Notes under the pieces: generated by a model
Databases searched by the model: none
What the model was told of the DNA's origin: nothing
Seen by the model: the letters and a program-made list of their open reading frames with translations, nothing else
NCBI GenBank assembly: GCA_958510875.1
Contig: OY294071.1
Coordinates: 32,642,581 to 32,706,580, forward strand
Length of the DNA stretch: 64,000 bases
Direction: 5' to 3'
From: Endomychus coccineus
Taxonomy: Eukaryota > Arthropoda > Insecta > Coleoptera > Endomychidae
In this document: in pieces, positions 51,875 through 63,560 of the stretch
Layout of the letters: the number at the start of each line of letters is the position of its first letter
Numbering within the stretch: the first letter of the stretch is position 1
Translations under genes and position numbers: made by a program

Positions 51875-54800
51875 TCAGAAATCTGTTTGGGTCCATTTAT
51901 CCACCAACACTGGTTTACTTGCACGTAAATAAATGATGGTCCCAATATCTCTTATAGGTGGGCGACATTTAATTTCACAATATTTCAGTCTTTTCAAGTC
52001 TGGCTCGAAGATGGACGTATCGTTTTCTTCCAAAGCACGCTTAGATGAAGATGTGCTGTCATCGTTGTTTGAAAGGCCAATCATTGATTTCACGAGGGTA
52101 GTGAGTGATGACAATATCCCTTTTGATTTTAATTCAATTTTACTGGATGTTTCAAATGAATCATTTTGTGCATTATATGTAACATCAATCTGGTCAATAT
52201 CTTTAGTTGTAGATAAAGAATATTCTATTTCATTCAGATGGCATTGTTCAATTGAATCCAATGTTCGACTATCATGGTTTTCAACGGTGATTGATACTGA
52301 CAGATCTTCATATTTATCAACAACAACATCAGAGGACTCATTGACTGAATTTGATTTCGATGCATCATTTACTGAAACAACTTCTGATGAAGAAATAACC
52401 GATTTCGATGTGTTATCAACTGAATCAGCTACTGATGAACTATATTCCGACGAATCTTCGAAAAATTTAAGTTCTTTTTGGTCACGTTCATCATCTGAAT
52501 TATCATCAGCTTTCTCTGATGATCCAGTTGATTCGTTAGATGAACTGGATTCTGTTCCATTTGATTCTTCGTTCAATTGTGCTAGAGAGCTCGCCATGGC
52601 GCTATGCCACAGCGTTTCATGTTCATCTTCTTGTCCATATGAAACATCATCATTTTCAATTTTGTTCATACTATGATATTCATCATTACTGGTCCCTGAA
52701 ACAAACAATCAAATGTTACCGGGTTCCCAGAACAATTATTCTACAATAAAACTGATGATTGTTATTGTTATTGATAGCATAAACTGTGGAATTTTAAATA
52801 CTTTGTAGCAGATTGAACATTTTTAATTTTAAAATGATTAGAATGAATTTCAAAACAAGAATATTTCATGTGTTCTTGGTTCAACAAGTTGTTCAGTGTA
52901 CTTTATAAATAACACAAAGTTAATGTATTTTGTAAATTCAGTTCGAGTAAGTGAACCTCAAGAAAATTCAGTATACAGATATTATTTAGTATGATCACTT
53001 ACCAGGACTTTGAGTGATGTTTGGGGTTTCACTTTGTTGTTGTACTTGTTCCGTTGGTTCTAGAGGTTCTGAGTTATTGGCTGAAATATTTCCAAGCATA
53101 AGAACTTTAATTTCAGAAACAGTTTTAACTTACTTTAAATTACTGGAACATGAGATATTAAGATGTAGAAACATGGAAGAGGATTTCGAAACAATTAGTC
53201 ATGTTTATCAAATTTAGTAAATTCTTTACTTATTCAAAATTCATACAATTCCTATTCAAAAACTACTACGGTTGAAGAATGTTGACAATAATACTCTATA
53301 GATAAAAAATAATCAACACCAAAAATACTATTAAAGTACTGAGGACTTTCAGCTACCAAGTAGCCATTATCAGAATATATTAAATTATAAATCAAAATGT
53401 GCCTGTTTAATTACTATTTGGGGATAATAACTCGGCATAAGGAACATTTTGGCCATATAAAGAAAAATCGGCGTTAGGCGAATATATTTTGAATACAGGT
53501 CACACCATTTCTCAAGAAAATGTATCACTTTTATGGACAAATATCTAGGTAATTTAGAAGATATGGAAATATATAAACAAACAAGCAATTTATTAAATTC
53601 CAAATTTATTTCCAACTGAGGGTAACCCCTTGTTTGCATTATTATCCCCAAATAGTATTTAAACAGGCACATTTAGATTTATAATTTCTTATTTGGTAAC
53701 TGAAAGGTCCTCAGACTTCATTTGTTTAAATAGCATCACATATTTTTTTGCCCCATTAATTCTTATTAATAAGATATAAGGTTGTGTGATGTAAATCCAA
53801 CATAAATAAAATAACTATTAAAATTTCGATTTGCACTAGTTTAATAAATAAATGTGACTACAGATTCGCTAACACAGTAGCTTCTTCAAACAAATGTTAC
53901 AAAGTACTAATTTACTAGGAAAGAGCTACCTAATATGTAATTTTAATGATAATCTTAGGTTATACGGTTATTGGAATTTTACCTAATTGGGTTTAACGTG
54001 TTAAATTATGATAAACTGATAGCAAACGGAAAATCTAATTATACAAATTTAACGAAGGAGAATTATTAAGTATTTGTTGATGGTTCAATAGTATATCAGA
54101 CTTCTTATATTTACTAATTTCTAGGGATTCTAGCTAATTAAATTTATCACTTCTATTCTGAATGTGTAAAATATTGAAATTATCATTAAAGTTATGATTT
54201 TCTATAATTAAATGTACCGCAAAAGTTGATTCTGATTTATAATTAATAAAACTATCATTTCCTTTGAAGATTCTTCCTGTCTGACCAATGTATATCATAA
54301 GGCAAGACCCACATGTCAGCTTTTAAACCCCACATTTGTCTTTAAGGGATAATTTATCTTTATTAGTTTTGATAAACTTGGTTAAATTATTTTGCGTTTT
54401 TAACGCTATATGTATTTCTTAATTACTAATAAAATTTGAAATATTAGTAGTGGGTGGCCCCATATATGTGCTACTAACATAAGAATAATTTGGTTTTATT
54501 GTAGGAAACACAGAATTGATAGCTATCTTGTATCTTTTTTAGATAGGATCTGATCCAATAATCCGGAAGAATAAGCATTATTTAACGCGATTTGTTTAAT
54601 GATATTCAACTCTTTATCCAAATTACCTTTAGACATCGGTATGTTGAGAAGTCTGTGTATGAAACTATTCTGGCTTTACAAAATATTGAAAAATCAAATT
54701 TGTTATTAATTTTCTTGATGTTTAAATCCAAAAAATTAATGGAGTTTTCATTCTCCATTTCAATTGTGAACTTAATATTTGGATGAATAGTATTTATGAA

Positions 54801-56305
54801 TTCTAGGAATGTATTCAATTGTCTATTAGTTCCAATAAAACATGTTAAAATTATTTAAAATCAATTTTCTAGAGATAAATTTGCCAACTTTGAAGTCTCA
54901 ATAGCTAAGTCTATAAAACAGAAATCAATTATTTCTAGCAACAGAAATGACTGATTAAACTGATTTTTTTTAAAACAGGTAATTACGAAAAGTTAAAATC
55001 AGACTCAACACTTAAGTATCAGAAGGAAATCAAAGAGTTTCTAAAGAAAAATCCAGTTCAACTTCCATGAATCCACAACTTCCTATTTTATTAAAATTCA
55101 TAAAGAAAATAATGCCATCAAACTATCCAAATATTAGGTTCACAATTGAAATGGAGGATGAAGACTCCATTAATTTTTTGAATTTAAACAACAAGAAAAT
55201 TAATAACTAATGTGATTTTTCAGTATCTTGTAAACCCACAATACTTCAAATCATCATTTTCAACATAAAATAGGAGCCTGCAATAATCAATGTCAAAAGA
55301 TAAATTTGATAGACTTGAAAATTAAATCATTAAACAAATCGCGGTAAATAATGGTTACTCTTCCGGATTAATAGATAAATGTCAACTCGTATGTTAGTAT
55401 TACATATATGGAGCCACCCACTACTAAAATTTCGAAGAAACTTTTGTTCCCATCTATTTCTTAATCAGAAATATTGTGACAGCTCACTTATGGATACGTT
55501 ATAAATTTGGATTGTACCTAATAAAATTGAATATAACTGTATATTATTTTCCTATTTCCAACTAGTCTGTATATCAATATTAAATAATTATTCTCCTACC
55601 ATTTGATATGATGTTCTGCTTCGGCTTGTTACATGGCTCAACTATAGGGATGTTACTGAAAGTAACATGCTTAACTTTCTGAGTTTGACCATATCCGGTC
55701 TCCACACTTTCATCAGCAACAATTTGTCCAGCAGATTTTTTTTCCTTAGTATCCAAAAATTCTACAGGGGTTAACGTTTGGGAGAGCTTCTCTAACATCT
55801 TGGTATTGAAATCTTCATTCCTTTGTAATGGTGTACTCGTTACAATGTCCTTATGCCCCAAATTAGTTTTCACATATCCTATATTTACGGAGTGCGGTGT
55901 AAAAGGTGATTTCATTGAGTCACTATTCGAATGTTTCATTGGAGTCTCATCTTTATTTTCGTTGGGTTTCAACATTGTTGTAGATTTACACTTAATATGT
56001 GTCAACAGATCTGTAATGGATATGAATAATTTTTTACAATAATTACAACGTAATGGAAAATGACAAGCAGCAATGTGTTTCAATAATACTGCTGGATATT
56101 CTTGCTTTACGATTCCTGTTCTGAATACACAAAATTCACAATCAACCATAATATTATGAAATTTTTCTTCATGTTTACAACAACAGTTTTGACAGCAAAA
56201 TACTTTGGGACAAATGCGGCATCGATTCTAAAATATTTATTTATTAGTTAGCTTTTGAAACAAATGAAATGTGTAATTTATGACATACCCTGATAAAGTC
56301 TTTCA
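51875..56305 (-). CDS. Cys-rich (zinc-finger-like) and Ser/acidic-rich protein, unrecognised
   Basis: Four exons on the minus strand: 56288-56305 (MKDFIR), 55600-56227, 53003-53080 and 51875-52695. All have GT-AG borders with phases that fit, giving 514 aa. The N-terminus has repeated Cys/His: NRCRICPKVFCCQNCCCKHE, VDCEFCVFRTG, HIAACH, CNYCKKLF and HIKC, suggesting two or three atypical zinc-binding modules. Residues 192-196, KHVTF, fit the RVxF docking motif for protein phosphatase 1. The C-terminal 270 residues are Ser/Asp/Glu-rich and end in a conserved-looking VDKWTQTDF. I do not recognise the family. The 2.5-kb intron 2 holds Penelope-like fragments. Confidence 0.7.
53340..53720. mobile_element. 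Two inverted Penelope-like 3' ends
   Basis: 53480-53720 (+) matches the 3' end at 20830-21080 (shared CCTTGTTTGCATTATTATCC, then TAGTATTTAAACAGGC). 53340-53430 is an inverted copy of the last part (AATAGTAATTAAACAGGCAC on the minus strand). It lies inside intron 2 of the zinc-finger-like gene. Confidence 0.7.
53347..53373 (-). ncRNA. Degenerate hammerhead-like motif
   Basis: The minus strand reads CTGATAA, stem GGCTAC-TTG-GTAGC, then TGAAAGTCC. The arrangement is hammerhead-like, but the core CUGANGA has A in place of the essential G, so it is probably inactive. Related tails at 21053 and 53695 are further eroded. Confidence 0.4.
54250..54880 (-). pseudogene. Penelope-like element fragment, minus strand
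   Basis: 54818-54606 reads TIHPNIKFTIEMENENSINF and LDLNIKKINN, the RT region after the YxDD box. Further downstream on the minus strand (about 54325-54265) KLTCGSCLMIYIGQTGRIF is the GIY-YIG core. Stops interrupt it. Intronic. Confidence 0.8.
55030..55440 (+). pseudogene. Penelope-like element fragment, plus strand
   Basis: NYPNIRFTIEMEDEDSINFL and LNNKKINN, then CKPTI, repeat the same RT block as the minus copy at 54606-54818, in the opposite orientation. The two copies face each other. Confidence 0.75.
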
Positions 56306-57192
56306 TTTTGTTAATTTATAATTATAATGTTTCCGTTTGATTTATTCAAAGATCTCTATATTTAAATTATCAATCAAATCAAATACAATAATATTTTATT
56401 TTTATAACAATATTTAAAACGGTTCCGATTAAACAACAAAATAATAAGTTAAACATAAATACCTAACAATTGAACTAAAGATTGATAAATACATACCCAA
56501 CGAGTTGATCAACTTCCAAATTAATTCTGATTTTTTATAATGAGTTTTTATTTACTTCTTTTGATAATCGTTTCCAGTTCTTGTGCTTCGGACTAAGTAG
56601 AACCGACGTATAAAAAGTTTTGAAATGGTCACCGCTCACTGCTGTAAATTGTAAAGCAACAAGTTTTTATCTCTATGTCACGGTCACACACATAGAACAA
56701 GGGTTTAATCTACACATCGAAATATGGAACTAGCCATTGTTCCATAAATCAACGTTCTTACAGAACCACGGTTGTTTTGATCTATTATACCCGCTATTTG
56801 GACATTTGAAACTGTAGTCCAATTGGCACACATTGCGTCGAATTGGAGTAGCATTCTTCGATACATGAATTCATGAGAGATTTTTACGCAACTGCATAAG
56901 TCGAATCAGTATTTCAACTCGTAATTCCAACACATAGTTTTGTATCCTGTCGCAATAAATTGTTAGTTCAGGGGTTTCAAAACAATTTGATTAAAGAGTC
57001 GACATAGGGATGATCGCATGTATGACATGTTATACGTAAATATCCAGAAAAATATTTTTAGGGGCGGACACTTCAAGGTACGAATATCGTTTTAACGACT
57101 AACTTTTGAATATCAGTTTTTCCAACAATTCTCCACCATAATCAATCTGTCAGGAATGGGTGAGATAAAAGAAATTTGGTTGGAATATGGAA
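56306..57192. other. Upstream of the zinc-finger-like gene
   Basis: Presumed promoter region. No coding feature seen. Confidence 0.3.
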
Positions 57193-57200
57193 CTTTAAGC

Positions 57201-57437
57201 CATAGTCAAAGTATAAAGTTCTGTTGGAGCCTCCCTTGTACTCTCTTTAAAATTCGAATGCAAGTTGTCGTTTATTTCGTTTATTTAATGTTATTGACGA
57301 CGACATAATACGATGTTGTTACGTGCCGGCGACGGAGCCGATGAGAGCAAGGCTGTGATTGGAGGAGACAGGTGACGTCACCCAGCGCGAGAAACGATGG
57401 TAGGGAGGCTCCAACAGACCTTTATACTTTGACTATG
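57201..57437. mobile_element. 237-bp MITE with CATAGTCAAAG ends and exact 8-bp duplication
   Basis: Inverted ends of about 37 bp: CATAGTCAAAGTATAAAG...GGAGCCTCCCT against AGGGAGGCTCC...CTTTATACTTTGACTATG. Exact target duplication CTTTAAGC (57193-57200, 57438-57445). CA...TG ends and 8-bp duplication again. The interior is GC-richer than its surroundings. Confidence 0.85.
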
Positions 57438-57445
57438 CTTTAAGC

Positions 57446-57856
57446 GACGTTTAAAACTTGGCTAGAGGAAACGCGAACATTTGTAAAAATCAAGTGTTAC
57501 CTAACTTTCAGTAGACAAGTTTGAATGGGTGTAATTTAAAAAATGTCCCACAGTACCCCAAAATTTGAAAGGAATCACTAAATATGTCGTCAATTGATAA
57601 TTTACCATTATTCCCACTATTAAAAAAATATGTAAGAACATGTTAGGTGGCTTGTAACATTATAACAAAACAAGAATAAAAATGGTGGAAGCGGTAGGGA
57701 TTGTTTAAGGTAGAACTTAAGAACTTGTTCAAACAGTGGCTCAAGAAGTGTTTAGAATTCAGTTACTAAGAAAGTAGAGAAGAAATATTAGGACTTCACC
57801 ATAAGAGTGGAAAATATGAAAACTATTTATTAAATAAATAACAACATCGTTTAAAC
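57446..57856. other. Intergenic
   Basis: No coding feature. Includes the presumed 3' UTR of the 57857 exon. Confidence 0.3.
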
Positions 57857-58286
57857 CTAAAATAAATCAAAAACTCCAACTGGAAATATCTCAGCCAGTT
57901 GATATGGATCTTCCTCATCAGAACTTTCAGGTTCAAAATAGTAACGCACTCGTTTCTTTGGGTTGTTAGATTGGCATTCTTGATCAATATCAGGAGTAAC
58001 AGGTTTTTGAGAGTTTTCTGATGAAGGCGTGTTGGAAACGCTAGTAGAATTTCCATTGGTACCAATATATTCGTCTAATTGAGTTGACGAACTTGCGGCA
58101 CTTGTGCTCGGAGTATCTGGCATGTTAAAAGGACGTTCATCAGGTTTAGTTACGGGTTCCAAGTCGTAATCGAACGGACATGGCAGACCGTTATTTTTCC
58201 CAAATACGTCCCAGTTGTTAAGGAAGTCTATCAAATCTACTTTGACTTCTTTCTTTGGCTTTGGGGCATCATCTTCCATTGTTATC
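57857..58286 (-). CDS. 140-codon exon: ARP6 C-terminal extension or separate small gene
   Basis: From the ATG at 58279 the frame encodes MEDDAPKPKKEVKVDLIDFL, NNWDVFGKNNGLPCPFDYDL, a Ser/Thr-rich centre and RVRYYFEPESSDEEDPYQLA ending GVFDLF. The exon begins at a TTTTTCAG acceptor (58287-58289 on the complement). Joining it to the donor at 58368 keeps the ARP6 frame (TG|G, then ITMEDD). Either ARP6 has an unusual acidic tail, or this is an independent gene whose start codon is at 58279. The function is unknown. Confidence 0.55.
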
Positions 58287-58368
58287 CTGAAAAACCAGTG
58301 TTCTCAAAGACCCTACGGCAAACATGCCTAATATTTTATAACCTATGCTTGAAATAATTGATTCTTAC

Positions 58369-58922
58369 CATTCATTGAAACGGCTTTGAATAATACCAGA
58401 TCCTAATTCTTCATACTCTTGTTTGGTCACGAACAAGTTGGGAGCTCTAGGTTGATTCAAAAGCAATCTTCCCCCTTGCCAAGGATACATGATTGGCCTG
58501 CAAGTAGCGAAATTGTTAACTAACAACTAATGTCAGCGTTCGGAGTTTGCGCAACTAACGAACTGGTTAGAATTTAAATTGGAAATGAGAAACAAGACAA
58601 ATGAGTTTACCTTTGAGGAATTGTTGCGTGAACTTCCCATTCACAAGGACTTTTAGATTTAAACTCTCTAAGAAGCCTCTTTCTGAATCCAGGAAATTTC
58701 GTACATCCTCCCACTAATAGGATGTTTTTGGCCAATTCTTTTCGATATGTTGTAGGACAAGCGTTTATGGATTCTACAAGGATCTCCGCAATACCGGCAC
58801 AGTTTATTCCTATGTCAGAAGGAGTGAACAAAAGTTCAGGTACAGTGAAACGTTCATTATTTAACCTTAGAACCTGACAATTTCCATTCAACTCTTCTTC
58901 AGTGTTTGAATAATGGGTGTAA
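58369..58922 (-). CDS. ACTR6: Actin-related protein 6 (ARP6/ACTR6), C-terminal exons
   Basis: Exons 58611-58922 and 58369-58497, introns GT-AG and phase-consistent. Reads QVLRLNNERFTVPELLFTPS, DIGINCAGIAEILVESI, NILLVGGCTKFPGFRKRLLR, YPWQGGRLLLNQ and FVTKQEYEELGSGIIQSRF. These match the C-terminal third of ARP6, the actin-related subunit of SRCAP/SWR1-type H2A.Z exchange complexes. If the last exon is not spliced on, a TAA within the donor ends the protein at ...FNEW, near the normal ARP6 end. The upstream exons are not visible and probably lie beyond the window, across an intron containing a Penelope-like element. Confidence 0.85.
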
Positions 58923-58925
58923 CTA

Positions 58926-59730
58926 AAAGTACAAATTCACCAATACCATCAGTTATTTTGATGATTACATTTAAATGATGTCAATTCATGAAGAGCTAGT
59001 TGAGAAGCTAAACTGCAAATTTTTAGAAGATCGTTTTGGTGGGGAAAAAAGGTTCCAGTTTCTATTTAACTGTAATTAAACGACAACTGTTTCTTTCATT
59101 TCCTGTATTAAGTAAGTTTTCAGGATTGAACTCTACTTGTTGGAAATCTATTACATTACAAATGAACCAGTGGCGGCTTGTGGGGTTCAAAAACAGGTGA
59201 AGCAATTTCAGCGATAGAAAATTAGATTTTTTATGTATTCTTTGAGTTTTTCCTCGATTTTTCACCAGTAAAATTAATGTAAAAAACAGTAATCAATTTT
59301 ATACAATATTTTGTAGTGGCAAAAAAACTACATAAAAAATAAATTTTCCACCACAAGATATACAGAGTTAGAGACAATAAGAGCAATATTTGTTGTTATA
59401 CCTATATTCACCTACTTACCGTTTGTGAAGGTGTGAAGTGGAATTATTTCTTGAATACACACTGGCGTTTAGTTTTATGATGTTCTTTGATACATACAAT
59501 TCCCGCAATTATTGGAGAACAGATCTTCAAGATAATGCTTGTTTTCCAAAGTAAAGTGTCGCACGAATAAGTAATTGCATAAAACGTCTGTTAAGCTGGA
59601 TTTTTCAATAACTTTTTGAACAAACAGTCTAATATTTTCTCTTAAAACATCCTCCTGAATAGTATTAATATTTGAAGAATTGCGAAGAATCTCACCTAGT
59701 GAGAAACATTATGTTCTTATTTTTGATAAA
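58926..59730. other. Probable ARP6 intron
   Basis: AT-rich with no coding feature recognised. Confidence 0.3.
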
Positions 59731-60098
59731 ATGAGTCTTACACCATACCTACAGTATAATGAAAATACGGACGAAGTCGATGGTTTCGAAGTTTTTGGAA
59801 GTTACAAAGCCTCTAACATAGCTAATCATGTACAGGTAAACTATAGGTGAATGAAAATAATTGAATTTTTGAAGTATCAGTGAATTTCAAGTTCATTGAG
59901 TGTGAACATTCAAAAATGTTGGAGAATTCTGTTATTAAACATTTTTCCCGCCTTGTAATATTCAATTATTTTAATGGAGCGAACAACATTATAACAGGAA
60001 AAGATAATAGAATTCTACCACCAAACTGTTCTTCATTATATCAACAGGCTAAAGAAACTTATTTAAAGGCTAAGAAGCTTACGACTGCGAGTTCATAA
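59731..60098 (+). CDS. Possible small two-exon gene, splicing unresolved
   Basis: ATG at 59731 opens MSLTPYLQYNENTDEVDGFE and FGSYKASNIANHVQ to a good donor CAG|GTAAAC (59836). A second open stretch, 59880-60098, reads NFKFIECEHSKMLENSVIKH and ends AKKLTTASS before TAA. AATAAAA follows at about 60308. The obvious acceptor (TATCAG|TG) would put the second part out of frame, so either the gene is broken or the true border differs. The family is not recognised. Confidence 0.4.
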
Positions 60099-61340
60099 GA
60101 ACATAATTTGTATATTTTATGTATTTTTGTTTTAACACGTTGAATGCCAATATCAAACACTTTACTAAAAAAATTAGCTTATTTTCACACCAAAATCCTG
60201 AAAATTACTTTGGCAGAGTCAGCCTGTTAAGTCATTTCTATTGTTTTTGATGTTTAATTGTATTTATATATATATTTTATATATTTCTATTTTAACTCTG
60301 TTGTTGAATAAAAACTATTGGTAAAAACTATCGACTTTCATTTCCTACTTAAATTGTTAGAAAACAAAATTTGCAGTTATGTGCTGTGTAACTTGATTCG
60401 AATTTCCCTCCAAACCATCATTTAGTAGGCTCTTATCGCGGTTTCGGAACATTTCATTCTACGGAGTAGAGTTATCTATGGTATAAGCCTAGGCGTCGTT
60501 ACAACAACCAGCCGAACAAGTGCATCAAAAGACTGTTGACTGGATATTAATTCTCTTTCTGCGACGAGAGAAGATGACTAATTCGCCTTGATATTTAGCT
60601 AGTGACTAGTGTCACTATTGGATCGTTCCCATATGAAAATGGTTGTAAAATGTGAAAATATATAATATAATTTAAATTCTACTACAAAACAAATTTGAAG
60701 TTCAAGTTCCAACTATTTTTGCGCGGATAATATGAGAAGAGATAAATGTAATCTCAGTAATTGAACAAAACTAAAGGTAAATCAGTGCTTCACTTGCTTC
60801 ACCTGGATTGCCGCGACTGAAATGAACACTACACTGTAGAAAATCCCAAATAAACTTATTCTAACTATCCAATTTGTCACAAACTAACAGCATATCATAT
60901 TATGGTCCACAGATTTTGTCAATGACAGCCCAAAATTTCCAAAAGGAACTGAATATTATAAGCAGATAGCAATTTATAATCATTTTTATCACATCATAGA
61001 TAATATGTTGAAAAATAAGGAATATAATAACACTATTAAAGAAATTTTACCTCAAAATCATAAAAAATACACACATTGGTAAAATCTCAAATGTTTCTGT
61101 GTTCCTTTCGGTAATGCGCGGTTCTATTGTTCACCCTACGTGAGTGACATCACAACTAATTATTACATTTTATCTGTACTAAATCAGTCTTTTTATCATT
61201 TACTTCACATTCTTTAGTTATAATTTTGATAATTTTGCTATTGTTCAATTGCTCCCATTTCTAATTTATTGTAAATTATTAGGTACTTTCATATTTTATA
61301 TTTTGGGCATAATAGGTTCTAGAACCTCTACCCTTTTCAA
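60099..61340. other. AT-rich, unassigned
   Basis: Contains GGAGTAGAGTTATCTATG at about 60463-60480, matching the right half of the 36-bp micro-element at 37094. No coding feature. Confidence 0.3.
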
Positions 61341-61342
61341 AC

Positions 61343-61376
<34 letters not shown>

Positions 61377-61384
61377 TAATATAA
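61343..61384. repeat. (AAT)n microsatellite
   Basis: An imperfect run of AAT/ATA trinucleotides with one AAC interruption. Confidence 0.85.
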
Positions 61385-61989
61385 AATGTGAATTCAACTA
61401 CTTCTTTAGTACTAACACACTAGATCAACATTTGAGAAATACCAAAGATAAGTTAGGAAAAGGAGTGAAATCTGAAGTTAAATTGTCGATCTTTTCCAAC
61501 TTTTTAATAGTTTAAGTGGTAAAGGTCTTCCTCTAGTAGAGTGGGTGAATATTTTAAGAATTATAGAAATAACAAACTTGACTCCCATTACGCCATTTTG
61601 AAATCTTACATGTGGTAAATAAAGGTAAACTTTTAGATAACATAAAATGCTCAGAAATTAATAAATATGAGCATAGTAATATTTATTTGATAATCATGTA
61701 GATTTTTCATATTCTCCACTTCTTAATGTCTTTCCCACATGAACAACTTGTCACAAACTAATTATAAGATTTTAATCCCTTAGTTATAAACAACCTTTAA
61801 TCATTAAGTTATCTTAAACAAACAAACAACAAAGTCCTAATAATTAAGTTAGCCCCCTTGATGATCATCTGTTTACGTATATATAGTGAAAGTTTAAGTA
61901 CCATTTGTTCACCTGAAAAAGCGAAACATATCGTAATTTCATCCATTTTAATAATTTATTTAAAAATATACCAGTCGTTTTGGCATTGA
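61385..61989. other. Probable 5' part of the Penelope-like element
   Basis: Open stretch 61385-61515 and the sequence CACCTGAAAAAGCGAAACAT at about 61911, which resembles a hammerhead core lacking stem II. Possibly the 5' repeat (pLTR) region of the element that follows. Uncertain. Confidence 0.3.
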
Positions 61990-63560
61990 ATAGCATTAAA
62001 GAACAATGGGCAGAGATTAAAAACTACACACCTCTAGATCAATCTGAATTTATAAATGCAGTGAAGTTTTGTTTAGAATGCACTCATTTTCAATACGGTA
62101 AGACAAATATTTGGCACAGCAATGGGATCTCCTATTTCAGCTAATATCGCTAACCTTGTTATGGAATGCCTAGAGGAATCTGTTATTAATTCATTAGATT
62201 TTCAACCCGTATTCTTTAAACGGTATGTAGATGATTGTCTTATGTGTGTTCCCAACGATAAAATTCAGTACGTGATTAATAAATTTAACAATTTCCACTG
62301 TAAACTTCAATTTACTTGTGAAATAGAAGTGAACAAAAGCATACATTTTCTAGATATGAACATTAGGCATGATGATGGAAAAATAAAAACTTCGTGGTTT
62401 ACTAAAGAAGTTTGGTCTCAACGTTATCTTCATTTCAATTCCGTTCAACCAACCGCTTATAAAAAAAGTGTGATAAACAGCCTTACTGATCGCGCGATTA
62501 AATTGTCCCACCCAGAGGACCGTCCCAAAAATTTAAAAATTGTTTGTAATACATTGGAAATGAATGGCTACCCAAAAATGTTTTTCAATCCCATCATTAA
62601 AGAAAGAATAAACAAAATCTATAATGGAACATCATATAGGTATAAGTAACATAAAAGGTAATACAGATAATTATATAACGTTACCTTACATTCCGGAGAC
62701 CTCAGAGAAAATTAAGAAATGTTTAAAAAAGTATGATATAAATGTCGCGCCTAAACCTACTAATTGTGTTCGGAAATTTTTCTCAAATCTAAAACCTTCA
62801 ATACCTAAAGATAAACAAACCCAGACAGTATACAAATTAAATTGTTTAGATTGCGATGGGATTTATACTGGAATCTCTAAACAATATTTACAAAAAAGAA
62901 TGTATGGCCATGCACAAGAAATAAAAACTTAGAAAATCCCACCGCCCTTGCTAAACACTGTTTTGATTATAACCATCAATTTGGTTACAAAAATGTTAAT
63001 ATTTTAACTAAGGAAACCAATTATTATAAAAGATCTATTCTGGAGATGATTCACATAAAACGTGACTCCAATTCTGTAAATCATAGGACTGATATTCAGA
63101 CATTAAGTCAGATTTATACTAACTTAATTAATTAAAACTCTTGCAAATTCCTACATGCGTCTTTATAATGTTAAAAGTATATTTTAGGAAGAATGCTCCG
63201 AAGTAATATTCCAATACAGGTCTGCAACCTTTTTCAAGTACCTCATAAATCGTTACATCTGGTTCGAGAGTAAATTCTTAGCATAATAGTTGATATCCAG
63301 TCGTTGAGACACTATACCAAGATGCGCTTGTATATTATAAGAATATTACTGAATACTGGATTCTTGTTATATTTTATACTTGAAATATTGACGGTACAAT
63401 TTCGATTATTCGTGGTTCTGTTCGTTTCGACGACGTGGGCTTTCTTGATTGAAATTGGTACGATATGGACGCTTTGTGCTATAATTAGTTTTAAAAAACC
63501 CCTTTTTGACATAATAAGTCTTCTGATGATGGTCGTGAGACCGAAATGTACGTAAAGACG
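61990..63560 (+). pseudogene. Penelope-like element: RT, GIY-YIG and 3' end
   Basis: ALNSIKEQWAEIKNYTPLD leads into (after a frameshift) QIFGTAMGSPISANIANLVM, the palm motif, then FFKRYVDDCLMCVP with the YVDD catalytic box (about 62217-62250) and SIHFLDMNIRHDDG. 62624-62932 gives LPYIPETSEKIKKC, QTVYKLNCLDCDGIYTGISK and QKRMYGHAQE (GIY-YIG). A frameshift leads to the C-terminus HCFDYNHQFGYKNVNILTKE ... SQIYTNLIN (stop near 63135). It is the most complete Penelope-like copy here, with few breaks. It ends near the hammerhead motif at 63523. Confidence 0.9.
63523..63547 (+). ncRNA. Hammerhead ribozyme motif, well preserved core
   Basis: CTGATGA, stem II TGGTC-GTGA-GACC (GNRA-type loop), then GAAAT. 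All core positions (CUGAUGA and GAAA) are intact. Location about 390 bp after the Penelope-like stop codon fits the known placement of hammerheads in this class. Stems I and III would need the flanking repeat copy. Confidence 0.65.

Noticed and set aside
51933..52676. Long plus-strand open frame (247 codons)
   Set aside because: Antisense shadow of the Ser/acidic-rich exon on the minus strand; composition explains its openness.
61911..61930. Hammerhead motif at the 5' side of the 62-kb Penelope-like element
   Set aside because: CTGAAAA and GAAAC are present but there is no room for stem II; noted only as a possible relic.
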